A stretch of DNA of 64,000 nt from Lactobacillus melliventris (GCF_013346935.1 NZ_JAAEEB010000005.1:1-64000), one strand, 5' to 3'; positions 16,956 through 26,403 are shown, counted from the first letter of the stretch. Numbers and translations are program-made. Notes: generated from the sequence alone by a model not told the origin.

Positions 16956-16982
16956 AGAAAAAATCCCCTTTTTATCAATATC

Positions 16983-16996
16983 TGAAAGCGCTTGTA
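16983..16996 (-). promoter_or_regulatory. cre-like CcpA site upstream of the NADH oxidase gene
   Basis: TGAAAGCGCTTGTA fits the catabolite box TGWAANCGNTNWCA except at one position. It lies about 30-40 bases before the start codon, so carbon-catabolite control is plausible. Confidence 0.4.
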
Positions 16997-17504
16997 GCAC
17001 TTTACTGTCTTCTATGGTAACACAAGAAATACGTTAGTTATACAAAGATGCACTAGTATAGCTAATTAGTTTATATATTAAAACTTATAAAACAATGAAA
17101 ATTATGACCGTATAAATTGACTTTGCAAATTTCACTAAATATCAAATTTGCTGATAATTTATGAATAAAATACGGCCAAGTAAATCATTTAAAAGTATCC
17201 AGAAAGTAGTGAAAGGGAATGACGTTAGAAAAAGCATGTCACGTGAGGATAAAAATTTGATACAAAAATTCATTATAAGCTCCTTTTATGTTAGCTTAAA
17301 AAAAGGTGACATTCCATTATATTACTGGTATATATCTGTATAATTAATTTAATGCTATATGATATCAGTATTTTTGTATATAAAAAATAATAATAAATTG
17401 TAAATGTATATGTGTTTATATATCTAAAAATTATACTTTATAACAAATGTTATTTATGCTATACTTTGGGTAATTAGAAGTATATTGCTTAAAGGAGACG
17501 AATA
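16997..17504. other. intergenic, no supported gene
   Basis: Contains a 60-codon frame (17161-17343) without ribosome site. A TATACT at about 17458 may be the -10 of the adhesin gene. Otherwise very AT-rich. Confidence 0.3.
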
Positions 17505-19490
17505 ATGAATGAACACCATTTTAGGATTAAATTTACAACATACTTAGCTACTATTGCTATGACTGTGGTAGGTTTAAGTATTATTAAACCGCAAACAATA
17601 TTTGCATCGGCTTCACCTCCTGCAAATTCAGCAAAAGAAACGAAAATTGCAACAAGAGAAACTAAGACAGTTCCATGGGTCAGTACTGATATTGATGATA
17701 ATAGTGAACTGTCACTTAGCTATGATTCGACCAGTAAAACATTAACTATTCCTGGTAACTCCACAGCTTTTAATGACCCGAAACCGCTGGCAAATGCTTT
17801 ATATAATGTAGGGCTTGATCCTGTAAATGTTAACCATATTGTTATTCAGGGTCACTTGGCACTTAGCGGGTCAGTCAGGTATCTATTTAAAGGCTTTAGT
17901 AATATAACTAATATAGACGGCTTGGACAAGCTTGATACTAGTAAAGTTACTGATATGACAAGCATGTTTTCAACATGTATTTATCTAAGCGATGTTAATC
18001 TAAAAAACTTTAATACTGCCAATGTTACCACAATGTCAAGCATGTTTTATGGTTGCGAAAGTCTTAAAAATATTGATGTTAGTACCTTTAATACCGAAAA
18101 TGTTTCGGAATTAAGTGGCATGTTTGAAGAATGCAGAAGTTTAAATGCAATTGATTTAAGCAACTTTAAAACTAGTAAGGTGACTAATACCAGTACTATG
18201 TTCCACAATTGCTATTCACTAAAAAGCATTAAGTTTGGCAAAGATTTCAAAACTGATAATGTCACTGATATGAACTGGATGTTTAACAACTGTTGGAACT
18301 TAACTGACCTAGATGTTAGCGGCTTTTCAACTGCTAACGTTTCGACTATGTCAGGAATGTTTGCTTCATGTAAGTTATTAACAAAAATTGATGTTAGCAA
18401 ATTTAATACTGATAAAGTAACTGTAATGAATGACATGTTTAATGACTGTGAGTATATCACAGAGCTTGATCTCAGTAATTTTAAAACCGCGAATGTTTTT
18501 AATATGAGCGGCATGTTTCAGTATGATATTCGGTTGCAAAGGCTTGATATTAGCGGTTTTGATATGAGCAAAATTATATACATTTCCGATATGCTAAATG
18601 ATTTGCAAAGTCTAAACCTGTTAAAGCTAGGTAAAGATAATATTGTCAAGGGTACTGGCTTTGATGCTGATGGCACTTGGCGCAATGTTGCTGATGGTAC
18701 ACTTAATGACCCTCAAGGCAAGAATAGGTGGAGCTCAAAAGAATTAATGGCAAACTATGATCCAACTAAAAATGCCGATACTTATGTTCGCGAGGGTACA
18801 CACTTTGATGAGCCTAAGCCACCAGTCAATCCGCCAACACCACCAACACCGCCGACTCCGACGCCAACGCCAACGCCAACCCCGACGCCAACGCCAACAC
18901 CACCAAGTCATTCATCTGGTATTATAGAGCCGATTGCAGGAGCTGAGGTCAGAGTCCATTATGAAGATAAAAATGGCCTTAAACTAACACCTGATAAAAT
19001 CTTGAATGGTAATGTTGGTGATGGCTACGTTACCCAAGAACTGAAATTTGCTGGTTATTTATTAAAGGCAAGGCCTTATAATGCGACAGGCTTCTTCAGC
19101 TACCAACCGCAGATCGTAACTTACACTTACCTTAAAGGGACTGAAAGAATGGTAATGCATAATTCGTATCTCTATGATATTAACGGTAAGCGGGTAACAG
19201 GCGAACTTATGTCAGGCCAGATGATTACTACCTATGATACCGAAACCATAAACGGTCAGAAGTATTATCTTTTAGATAATAATACGTTTGTGAAGGCCAC
19301 TAATATTACAGGCCAAAAGCGTAAGTTAAAGCATAATGCACTCATCTATAATCAAAAAGTAAAGAAAATAAGACATGCCAGTCTGAAGCGCGGACGCAAA
19401 GTTAGAACATATGGTGGTGCAGTAAAGCGGAAAGGTCGTTATTACTACATCATCGGACTGAACCGGTACGTGAAGAAGGCTAACTTTTAG
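17505..19490 (+). CDS. BspA-type leucine-rich repeat adhesin with MucBP and SLAP domains
   Basis: 661 residues. Signal peptide (about 1-34). About nine 23-24-residue repeats (about 138-380) follow the pattern NVTxMSxMFxxCxSLxxIDVSxFxT, typical of BspA-like (DUF285) repeats. A Pro-Thr linker spans about 439-465. A MucBP-type domain (about 478-545, starting AEVRVHYEDKNG) comes next, then two C-terminal SLAP repeats (about 550-661, ending NRYVKKANF). The protein should sit non-covalently on the wall and bind host or mucus ligands. GGAGACG lies before the ATG. No LPXTG motif. The linker is encoded by a short tandem repeat. Confidence 0.9.
   Translation: MNEHHFRIKFTTYLATIAMTVVGLSIIKPQTIFASASPPANSAKETKIATRETKTVPWVSTDIDDNSELSLSYDSTSKTLTIPGNSTAFNDPKPLANALYNVGLDPVNVNHIVIQGHLALSGSVRYLFKGFSNITNIDGLDKLDTSKVTDMTSMFSTCIYLSDVNLKNFNTANVTTMSSMFYGCESLKNIDVSTFNTENVSELSGMFEECRSLNAIDLSNFKTSKVTNTSTMFHNCYSLKSIKFGKDFKTDNVTDMNWMFNNCWNLTDLDVSGFSTANVSTMSGMFASCKLLTKIDVSKFNTDKVTVMNDMFNDCEYITELDLSNFKTANVFNMSGMFQYDIRLQRLDISGFDMSKIIYISDMLNDLQSLNLLKLGKDNIVKGTGFDADGTWRNVADGTLNDPQGKNRWSSKELMANYDPTKNADTYVREGTHFDEPKPPVNPPTPPTPPTPTPTPTPTPTPTPTPPSHSSGIIEPIAGAEVRVHYEDKNGLKLTPDKILNGNVGDGYVTQELKFAGYLLKARPYNATGFFSYQPQIVTYTYLKGTERMVMHNSYLYDINGKRVTGELMSGQMITTYDTETINGQKYYLLDNNTFVKATNITGQKRKLKHNALIYNQKVKKIRHASLKRGRKVRTYGGAVKRKGRYYYIIGLNRYVKKANF
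18826..18903 (+). repeat. CCAACx/CCGACx microsatellite coding a Pro-Thr linker
   Basis: Tandem hexamers (CCAACG/CCGACG/CCAACA) encode alternating Pro and Thr. Each slip of six bases keeps frame, so linker length may vary between strains. Confidence 0.8.
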
Positions 19491-19576
19491 AATTTTTGGT
19501 TAAGCAGTTCAGTAGTACAGCATAAATATGTTTATAACTACTGAGCAAAAACGGTCAAGAAAGAATTCACAATTTA

Positions 19577-19620
19577 AATGCACCTAATAGTAAAAATTAG
19601 CTATTAGGTGCATTATTTTG
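19577..19620 (+). terminator. terminator of the adhesin gene
   Basis: AATGCACCTAATAG pairs with CTATTAGGTGCATT, then ATTTTG. A very similar hairpin ends the SLAP gene at 26152. Confidence 0.8.
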
Positions 19621-19702
19621 TATTATGCTATTTAGCGATTAGTCCAGAAAATTGTAAAAAGGTCCCGAAAGTTGCTTAACTTCCAGGACTTATTTTTTCT
19701 AG

Positions 19703-19900
19703 TTATAAATTTAATTCTGCTTTTAAGGCTTTAGTTAGTACAGCAGAAAAATTTAAATTTTTCTCTTTGCCCAGTTTTACAGATTTAGCCCAGTTAGAAC
19801 CCTTTACACTTCGAAGGAGAAGAGTGGAATTGAATGGCACAACCGCTTCATTCTTAAGGTCAGAATCAGGGCTTTTAACCTTTAACGAAATTATGACATT
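19703..19900 (-). pseudogene. HicB-like antitoxin, C-terminal relic
   Basis: The minus strand has an open frame ending in EKNLNFSAVLTKALKAELNL and stop, the characteristic ribbon-helix-helix end of HicB antitoxins (NFSxxLxxALKxxL). The frame before it keeps no start codon and no recognisable N-terminal HicB domain, and no hicA is next to it. A hairpin at about 19655-19690 would have ended it. Confidence 0.45.
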
Positions 19901-20461
19901 AGTTCCATAAAATTGTATCAGTATTATCAGGTTAATTCGTTTGCCTAGTTTTGACCAAAGTAGGAGTTAAGTAACGTTACCACAATTTGATTTGACTATA
20001 GTCAAAAAGGTAGTCAATGTATACAATTTGGTTTAATATAATAATTAGTTTTAAATTAAATAAATGATAAAGCGGTATTTAGGTATAATGAAAATTTTTT
20101 AATTTCTTACGGCAGTACAGTATTTCTGTATCCCGTTGGAGCTTATTATGTTATCCATAGAGAACTATACAATATCAATTTTCCTAAAAAAGATTTTTTA
20201 TAAGTTAAAATCAGAATTGACTAAAAATGGATAAATTAGAAATATACAGAAACCAAATTCTGAATGATTTGACTAGTATAAAAAAAGGTATGAATCTGCC
20301 TATCACCATATAAAATTATCTAGTCAAGATTTGGTTACTAATAAAAAACATTAGTTTGTCTAAATAAATTAAACAGAAAAAATCTTATTTAACTACAATT
20401 AGTTGGAAGTATCAGTTTATAGTTTTATTATCTATATCTGATTTTTTGGTATAGGCACAAA
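19901..20461. other. decayed AT-rich sequence
   Basis: No frame, RNA or repeat could be supported here; probably remnants of lost genes. Confidence 0.25.
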
Positions 20462-21076
20462 ATGAATAAAAAATATGATGTATTAATAATTGAAGCCGGA
20501 CCAGCTGTTCTTTACACAAGTATAATTTTTAAAAAAGTACGCCAATGAAAGTCTCTAATGAATTAATAAAAGTTTTTATTGTAGAGGCACAAGAAATTGG
20601 CGGTCTAACCCAATACGCATTCATTCAAATTCTATATAGTGAAGCGTTGGTTATACGTTAAATTTTTGTAGAATTATTATATTAAAAAAATAGTTGATAT
20701 ATATAATTGGCATAGTGTGCTAATTGTAGGAAATAATAAAGATTCTATAAATAAATTGGCTAAGGACCTCTATATATCTGAGAAATTTTAGAATGTTACT
20801 GCATATTTAATGGACAAATTATATATAGTACTATTTTTTCTTGCAGAACTTAGGTGTTTTACATAAAAAGGCTTTATCCAAACAAGTTTTTTGGGGAAAC
20901 TAGAATTCTTGGGTTATTTGCTGTGAGTAGTGTAACTAAGCCGATTTTTGGCATACCTGCAGCAATATATTCAGCTCAGGTTACAGGTTTCTACGTAGGT
21001 CATCTATTGGAAATGATGATCCTAGCGGTAGATTTCCTTTTTCCAGCGAGAAGAGAAGTTTCCAACATAAGGTAGA
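20462..21076 (+). pseudogene. thioredoxin-reductase-like flavoprotein, decayed
   Basis: Starts MNKKYDVLIIEAGPAVLYTS, a damaged FAD-binding motif (GxGPAG became EAGPAV). Fragments in shifting frames follow: FIVEAQEIGGLTQY and VLIVGNNKDSINKLAKDLYI. The family's closing motif is recognisable at about 20905-21010 (GLFAVSSVTKPIFGIPAAIY), where working enzymes have GDVTxKPxKQI-like or GD residues. Several stops and deletions separate them. Most like TrxB or ferredoxin-NADP reductase. Confidence 0.65.
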
Positions 21077-21121
21077 AAAGCAATAGAGAGGTATAAATTA
21101 TTTGATTTAGGTATAAATATT

Positions 21122-21952
21122 ATGACAATAGGTGAAGCTTTAAAAAAAGAGCAAGAGGAACTTGGCTTAACAGAAACAGAAATGGTTGAAAATATTATAA
21201 CTACCAGTGCCTATTCTCGTATCGTCAATAATAAAAGAAGGATAAGTAGTGATCTTTTGCTCGAAATATTATTGATGCATGACATTGATTTAGAGAATTT
21301 CTTATTTAAAATCAAAGACACATATTCATGTGAAAAGATTCAACTCGAACAAAATTTATCACAAAAGATGGCAGTCGCTATAAACACTCACAATAAAAAT
21401 GAGGTGAAAGTGTGCTATAAGCAGATCATAAAAAGCAACGTTAGCAGCAATCTTAAGCTCCGTGCAGAAATCGCAATGGCTTATATAAATGACTCTATAA
21501 ATGAATTGGATGAAAGTTTTAAGAAAGTAGTAATTAACAATTTAACTAAAACCGAAAATTGGTTTTTTAACATTAATACATTGAGTTTATTTAGTACTGC
21601 TATCATAATTTTGCCTGAAGATTTTGTGGAAATCATGATGAATTCTTTTTTTAAAAAAGTTCAAAGGTTAGATAGGATATCAGGCGCGATGAATGAACGC
21701 TTTGCTGACATTTGTAATAATTATTTACATTGGAGATATAAGAATAACAAAAGATTCAATAAAGAAAACAATGTCGAGAATGCAATAGAATTTCTTGATA
21801 ATTTAAAGAATAGTCCTAGATTTATCATTTACAGAATATCGGCTAGATATTATTCTGCTCTATTTTCCAATAAGCTAAATAAGGCAAAAAAAATAAAAGA
21901 TGAACTACTTGATATCAAGCGCATACTGGCAGCTAAAAATTGGCCTGGTTAA
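21122..21952 (+). CDS. Rgg/GadR/MutR-type transcriptional regulator
   Basis: 276 residues. N-terminal helix-turn-helix of XRE type (about 3-60: GEALKKEQEELGLTETEMVE...YSRIVNNKRRISSDLLLEIL). An all-helical C-terminal domain (about 75-276) matches in length and pattern the TPR-like peptide-sensing part of Rgg regulators. Rgg proteins usually respond to short exported peptides and control neighbouring genes. The MFS gene 127 bases downstream on the same strand is the likely target or partner. No short hydrophobic peptide gene was seen next to it. No strong ribosome site. Confidence 0.75.
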   Translation: MTIGEALKKEQEELGLTETEMVENIITTSAYSRIVNNKRRISSDLLLEILLMHDIDLENFLFKIKDTYSCEKIQLEQNLSQKMAVAINTHNKNEVKVCYKQIIKSNVSSNLKLRAEIAMAYINDSINELDESFKKVVINNLTKTENWFFNINTLSLFSTAIIILPEDFVEIMMNSFFKKVQRLDRISGAMNERFADICNNYLHWRYKNNKRFNKENNVENAIEFLDNLKNSPRFIIYRISARYYSALFSNKLNKAKKIKDELLDIKRILAAKNWPG

Positions 21953-22078
21953 ATCCACCTATATAAATGCCCTGCAAAAATAGGTTAAGAAGGCATTGCG
22001 GATTGGTGGTCACCCAGGTTACTTGCCAACGTTTCTAGGTGATGAGCAGTTATTTATTAAGTTTAAAAGGTTATAAAA

Positions 22079-23311
22079 GTGGTGTTAAAAAAGAAATATT
22101 TAAATGTGTATAAGTTATTAGGCGGTCGAATAGCAACCAATGTTGCGGACAGCCTGTTTTACATGGCGATTCTCTGGTATTTCAAGGAAACCAGTCATTC
22201 GCCCGCAATGGTTGCCTTGCTTTTTTCAATTGAGGCGGGGATAGACATAGTATCGTTTGGCTTCGGTCCTTTGATCGATAGTTTTTCAATCAAAAAACTG
22301 CTGGCCTTTTCAACCATATTGCAGACACTAATTAGTCTAGTTGTAGTATTCATTTTAAAAGTCGCAAAGAGCAACATCACAATTGATGTTCTCCTGCTTT
22401 TATTGTTCAGCGCGTCAACAATTCTGTCTTCAATTATTTATCCCACAGAATATAAGCTGCTGCCCGTTCTGGTTGAGAAGAAGGATCTGCTGCATTTTAA
22501 CGGCCTTTTTCAGGTAAGCTACAAGATATTGGATTTAGTGCTGGACGGCATAACCACCTTTATCATTGCTACTACTTCCATTAGCATGACCATTGTTTTA
22601 TCAGCAATCATTTTCGGCTTGGCTCTGTTTGTCTACGCTAAAATCCAGGTAAACGTGCTTGCAAAAGATCTTTTGCAAAACGAAGAATACTTTTCTGGCT
22701 CTTATCTCAAGGATTTACGGGTGGGTTGGACCACCTTAAAAGAGGAAAAGAATATCCTGAAATTGATTCTGCCCCTGTGTGTGGTCAACTTCTTTTTTGG
22801 CATTTATGATATTGGGCTGCCTTATTTCGCGCAAAGCTATATCCATGACTCCGCGATTGGCTATGGGGGATTGCTGATGGCTTCTTCCGCAGGTAGCATT
22901 ATCGGTGCCTTTTTGGTGCAACGCTTTAAGCTGGGCCAGAAGAAAATGGAAATTTTTATTGCAGCCTGCTTTTTAGGCACGGGCATTTTTAGGATATTGG
23001 TACCGTTAGTCGTGCGGTTCAATATCTACCTTGCCCTATTTAACGCGGGTGTATCGTCTTTATGGGGCACGATGATGAACACCGTTTTTGAAGTCTTGGT
23101 TCAGACAAGCTTCTCAGCCGCGGTTTTGGGTAGAATAGACACCATTAACGACAGCATACTTTCGCTAATGATTCCGTTAGGTACATTTGTGGGGAGCTGG
23201 ATTGTGCAAACATTTGGCTCAATGAGTACACAGTACGTTTATGGGTTTGCGTTATTGTTCAGTGCGCTTTATTACTTTAGTGTAACGCAGTATAAAAAGA
23301 GACAAAAATAA
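22079..23311 (+). CDS. MFS efflux transporter
   Basis: 410 residues, 12 predicted helices, like the macrolide/multidrug MFS_3 group (start GGRIATNVADSLFYMAILWYF). GTG 22079 follows AAAAGG. The base composition is clearly more GC-rich than the flanking genes, with frequent CTG, GCG and GGC codons, so transfer from another source is likely. The short gap before it (21953-22078) has a 30-codon open stretch (RIGGHPGYLPTFLGDEQLF) that may be a remnant of an earlier gene end. Substrate unknown. Confidence 0.8.
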   Translation: MVLKKKYLNVYKLLGGRIATNVADSLFYMAILWYFKETSHSPAMVALLFSIEAGIDIVSFGFGPLIDSFSIKKLLAFSTILQTLISLVVVFILKVAKSNITIDVLLLLLFSASTILSSIIYPTEYKLLPVLVEKKDLLHFNGLFQVSYKILDLVLDGITTFIIATTSISMTIVLSAIIFGLALFVYAKIQVNVLAKDLLQNEEYFSGSYLKDLRVGWTTLKEEKNILKLILPLCVVNFFFGIYDIGLPYFAQSYIHDSAIGYGGLLMASSAGSIIGAFLVQRFKLGQKKMEIFIAACFLGTGIFRILVPLVVRFNIYLALFNAGVSSLWGTMMNTVFEVLVQTSFSAAVLGRIDTINDSILSLMIPLGTFVGSWIVQTFGSMSTQYVYGFALLFSALYYFSVTQYKKRQK

Positions 23312-23709
23312 GTGGGTGGCTGGCAATAGCCAAAATGCCGTGCAAGCAGGGTATTCATGTACGATACTAAACAGGCAAAAATAGGACTTAACACCTAAAC
23401 ATAGTGAGACTTTTCATTAAATCTTGATAATTTCTTTTGGGGTCTTCGTCATATAGTAAACCTTCCATGTTTCTTATTATACGTATAAATTTAACGGAGT
23501 AAGTTTAAAATTAAGTATCTTCCTATATATTAAGATATTTCCTTAATTAAATTCATCATTTTTTATCTTCCATAATTATAAAAAGGGGTACATGATTAGT
23601 AATAGTTATTATATTAGTTGTCTTTTACTATTGTCTCGTTTTGCGCTTTTGTTCCCAAAATAAAAGCAATGGCAAAAGATAGTAATTTTTAAAGAAGAGA
23701 GGTTAAAAT
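23312..23709. other. intergenic; SLAP promoter region
   Basis: The part 23527-23573 (TTAAGATATTT...AATTAAATTCATCATTTTTTA) recurs at 24888-24934 before the second SLAP paralogue, so the tandem duplication included the promoter region. A minus-strand frame around 23395-23460 is too short to call. Confidence 0.35.
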
Positions 23710-24855
23710 ATGAATAAAAAACTTGTTCATTATTTAGCAGCTGGTTTTTTAGGCTTAACAACTATTTGGACATTTAATCATCAAGCCCATACTGTTCAGG
23801 CAAAGATTCCTAGTGCTATAAGAACAGTTATGTACACGTCACAAGCATACGATGAGGATGGACAAAAGGTAGACGCTAAGTATCCAGCTTTTCGCCGGGT
23901 TGAAGTTGATAAAACGCCATTAATCTTAGATTTCAAGCCCTATGCCCCATACTATAAAATTAGCGGGAAAAAGCAATATATCAAAGCTAATAACATCGAT
24001 GGCGTTAAACGCAAGGTCAAACGTAACTCTTATGTTTATGCTACAAGTTCACGCAGGGCTGACTATCGTTTAATTAGAAAAGGAACCTCAATTACAACTT
24101 ATGGTGGCACCGTCAAGTTTAAGAATGGTTTGCGCTACTACCGCATTGGTGGTCCTGCAAAGCAATATGTGAAAGCCAGCAACTTGGGCAAAATCACTGC
24201 TTCAAACACCGAAGAAACTGTCGCAACAGTGACAAGAGATGGTGGTGCTCCAATTTATGAGATCAAAAATGGGGTCAAAACTACTAAAAAGGCTAAAAAA
24301 GGTACTACCTTTGTAGTCGACCGAGCTGAAGAAGATAACTATGCGGAGAAGATTGGTCATTCGGCTATCCCTAATCCTACTATTTATCGTATTAAAGGGA
24401 CGAATAATTGGCTCTATTGCCTAGACGTTAAAGTTCAAAAAGAACTTCCGCATCATTATTATGACCTTGAGCATTATTCTTATATTAGATTTTATCAAGA
24501 CACAGATGTCTATAATGCCGATGGCACCAAGAAAGATATTAATGGGCAAAGAATTAGGAAGCAAGGCGGTGACATAAAGGTAGATAAATTACTTTACATT
24601 TGGGTACCATCCGAAAATAAAGCCGAGCTGTTTTATCATATGAAGGGTCATATGTTTTATGCCACCAATAAGCCAGACGGAAAAGGCGGCGGTCAAGTAG
24701 ATTTTGATGATAGCTATGTCAAAGCGAGTGATGTTAGATTTATTTCCGGTGTTAGACTAAGCCCAATTAATACAGCAGAAGAAGCAAGTCAAGCTGCTAA
24801 GCAAAAAACGACCAAAGAAGTAATTGAAGCTGCTAAGAAAAGAGCAGGGAATTAG
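23710..24855 (+). CDS. secreted SLAP-type surface protein, first of a tandem pair
   Basis: 381 residues. Signal peptide (about 1-31, ending VQA). Two N-terminal SLAP-like repeats follow (about 35-100 and 101-160: KRNSYVYATSSRRADYRLI, TYGGTVKFKNGLRYYRIGG). A middle domain (about 165-255) and a C-terminal domain (about 258-360; LLYIWVPSENKAELFYH ... VKASDVRFISGVRLSPINTAEEA) are shared with the next gene and with 13189-14634. Ribosome site AGAGAGG. The C-terminal domain has no name I know. Probably wall-attached through the SLAP repeats. Confidence 0.82.
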   Translation: MNKKLVHYLAAGFLGLTTIWTFNHQAHTVQAKIPSAIRTVMYTSQAYDEDGQKVDAKYPAFRRVEVDKTPLILDFKPYAPYYKISGKKQYIKANNIDGVKRKVKRNSYVYATSSRRADYRLIRKGTSITTYGGTVKFKNGLRYYRIGGPAKQYVKASNLGKITASNTEETVATVTRDGGAPIYEIKNGVKTTKKAKKGTTFVVDRAEEDNYAEKIGHSAIPNPTIYRIKGTNNWLYCLDVKVQKELPHHYYDLEHYSYIRFYQDTDVYNADGTKKDINGQRIRKQGGDIKVDKLLYIWVPSENKAELFYHMKGHMFYATNKPDGKGGGQVDFDDSYVKASDVRFISGVRLSPINTAEEASQAAKQKTTKEVIEAAKKRAGN

Positions 24856-25042
24856 TTAAAGTCATAACATACTTATTTCCTATTTGTATTAAGATATTTG
24901 GCTAATTAAGTCCATCATTTTTTAACTTCATTAATCGTTAAGAAAAGCACAGAATGAAATTATATAATTTCTTGTTTTGATTGCAGAAATTAGAGAATCA
25001 AAAATAAAGATAGCATTTTTTGAAGAAGAGAGGTTAAAACAT

Positions 25043-26152
25043 ATGAATAAAAAAATTACTCATTATTTAGCAGCTGGTTTTTTAGGACTTACTGCAATTT
25101 GGACATTTAATCAGCAATCCCATACTGTTCAAGCAAAGATTCCCAGCACTATAAGAACCGTTATGTATACGTCACAAGCATATGATGAGAACGGACAAAA
25201 GGCAGATGCTAAGTATCCAGCTTTTCGCCGAATTGAAGTTGATAAAAAACCTGTTATCTTAGATTTTGAGCCATACGCACCATATTATAGAATTAGCGGT
25301 AAAAAACAATTTATCAAAGCTAATAACATTGACGGTGTTAAACGTGCAGTTAAGCATAATTCCTATGTTTACGCTACCAGCTCACGCAGGGCTAACTACC
25401 GCTTAATTCGAAAGGGAGCTTCTATTACAACTTATGGTGGCACCGTCAAGTTTAAGAACGGTCTGCGCTATTACCGCATTGGTGGTCCCGCAAAGCAATA
25501 TGTAAGAGCCAGCAACTTGGGCAAAATCACCGCTTCAAACACCGAAGAAACGATCGCAACAGTAACAAGAGATGGTGGTGCTCCAATTTATGAGATCAAT
25601 AATGGTCTCAAAACTACTAAAAAGGCAAAAAAAGGCACTACCTTCGTAGTCGATCGTGCTGAAGAACAAGGATATGCTGAAGAAATTAGCCAATTAGCTA
25701 TACCAAATGCAGTTATTTATCGTATTAAAGGAACGAATAATTGGCTCTATTGCTTAGACGTTAAAGTTAAGAAAGATCTGCCTTCTCATAACTATAATTA
25801 TGAGCACTATTCCTATATTAGATTTTATCAAGATACAGATGTTTATAATGCCGATGGCGCCAAGCAAGATCATAAAGGACAAAGAATCAGGAAACAAGGC
25901 GGTAATTTAAAGGTAGATAAATTGCTTTATATTTGGGTGCCAGCCGAAAATAAAGCTGAACTATTTTACCATTTAAAAGGTCATAAGTTTTATGCCACTG
26001 ACCTTCCAGGTGGTGGAGGACCAGATTCCATTGATGTGGGTGACGGTTATGTAAAAAAGAGTGACGTCAAATTTATTGCAGGAGTGAAATTAAGTCCAAT
26101 TAATACTGCAGAAGAAGCACAACAAAATGCTAAGCCAAAGACGGCCAAGTAA
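25043..26152 (+). CDS. secreted SLAP-type surface protein, second of a tandem pair
   Basis: 369 residues from ATG 25043, which has the same AAGAAGAGAGGTTAAAA leader as the first copy; the longer frame from 24977 lacks a site. Domain order and most residues match 23710-24855, with divergence concentrated in the C-terminal third. The C-terminal tail is shorter. Own promoter region (24880-25000) and own terminator, so each copy can be regulated separately. Confidence 0.82.
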   Translation: MNKKITHYLAAGFLGLTAIWTFNQQSHTVQAKIPSTIRTVMYTSQAYDENGQKADAKYPAFRRIEVDKKPVILDFEPYAPYYRISGKKQFIKANNIDGVKRAVKHNSYVYATSSRRANYRLIRKGASITTYGGTVKFKNGLRYYRIGGPAKQYVRASNLGKITASNTEETIATVTRDGGAPIYEINNGLKTTKKAKKGTTFVVDRAEEQGYAEEISQLAIPNAVIYRIKGTNNWLYCLDVKVKKDLPSHNYNYEHYSYIRFYQDTDVYNADGAKQDHKGQRIRKQGGNLKVDKLLYIWVPAENKAELFYHLKGHKFYATDLPGGGGPDSIDVGDGYVKKSDVKFIAGVKLSPINTAEEAQQNAKPKTAK

Positions 26153-26183
26153 AACATTTTGAAAAAACTGAATAAATAATTTA

Positions 26184-26226
26184 AATGCACCTAGTAGTAA
26201 GAATAAGCTGTTAGGCGCATTTTTGT
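26184..26226 (+). terminator. terminator of SLAP pair
   Basis: AATGCACCTAGTAG pairs with CTGTTAGGCGCATT (G-T pairs included), then TTTT. Same sequence type as at 19577-19620. Confidence 0.7.
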
Positions 26227-26357
26227 ATTTATTATAAAAACATATTTCAAAATTATCTCAATAATTTATCAAATTAACTTTGAACCTTTTTATTTAAATT
26301 TTCACTGATTCAAAGTAAAGCTTTTTTAAAATTTAGTCATCTTTTTCATTGTACTTA

Positions 26358-26403
26358 TTGACAACGCTTTTTGTTAGAACTAGTGTACTAGATAAATAGT
26401 ACA
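26358..26403 (+). promoter_or_regulatory. promoter and inverted-repeat operator of the Bce-like pair
   Basis: TTGACA (26358-26363), 17-base spacer, -10 region at 26381-26386. A perfect inverted repeat TGTACTA-N6-TAGTACA (26384-26403) overlaps the -10 and start site, a typical place for a repressor. GntR/YtrA-type repressors use boxes of this spacing, but no such gene lies in the window. No BceRS two-component genes are adjacent. Confidence 0.6.

Noticed and set aside
17161-17343. 60-codon plus-strand frame starting MNKIRPSKSF
   Set aside because: No ribosome site, very AT-rich surroundings, no recognisable family; not supported as a gene.
18212-18514. 100-codon minus-strand frame in the adhesin
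   Set aside because: Produced by the repeated DNA of the leucine-rich repeats; periodic shadow, no start signal.
18826-18903. Tandem repeats considered as a CRISPR-like array
   Set aside because: Hexamer units without spacers, in frame within a coding region.
21953-22078. Possible pheromone peptide gene next to the Rgg regulator
   Set aside because: Short frames here are polar (MPCKNRLRRH or RIGGHPGYLP), lack a proper ribosome site, and do not look like short hydrophobic pheromones.
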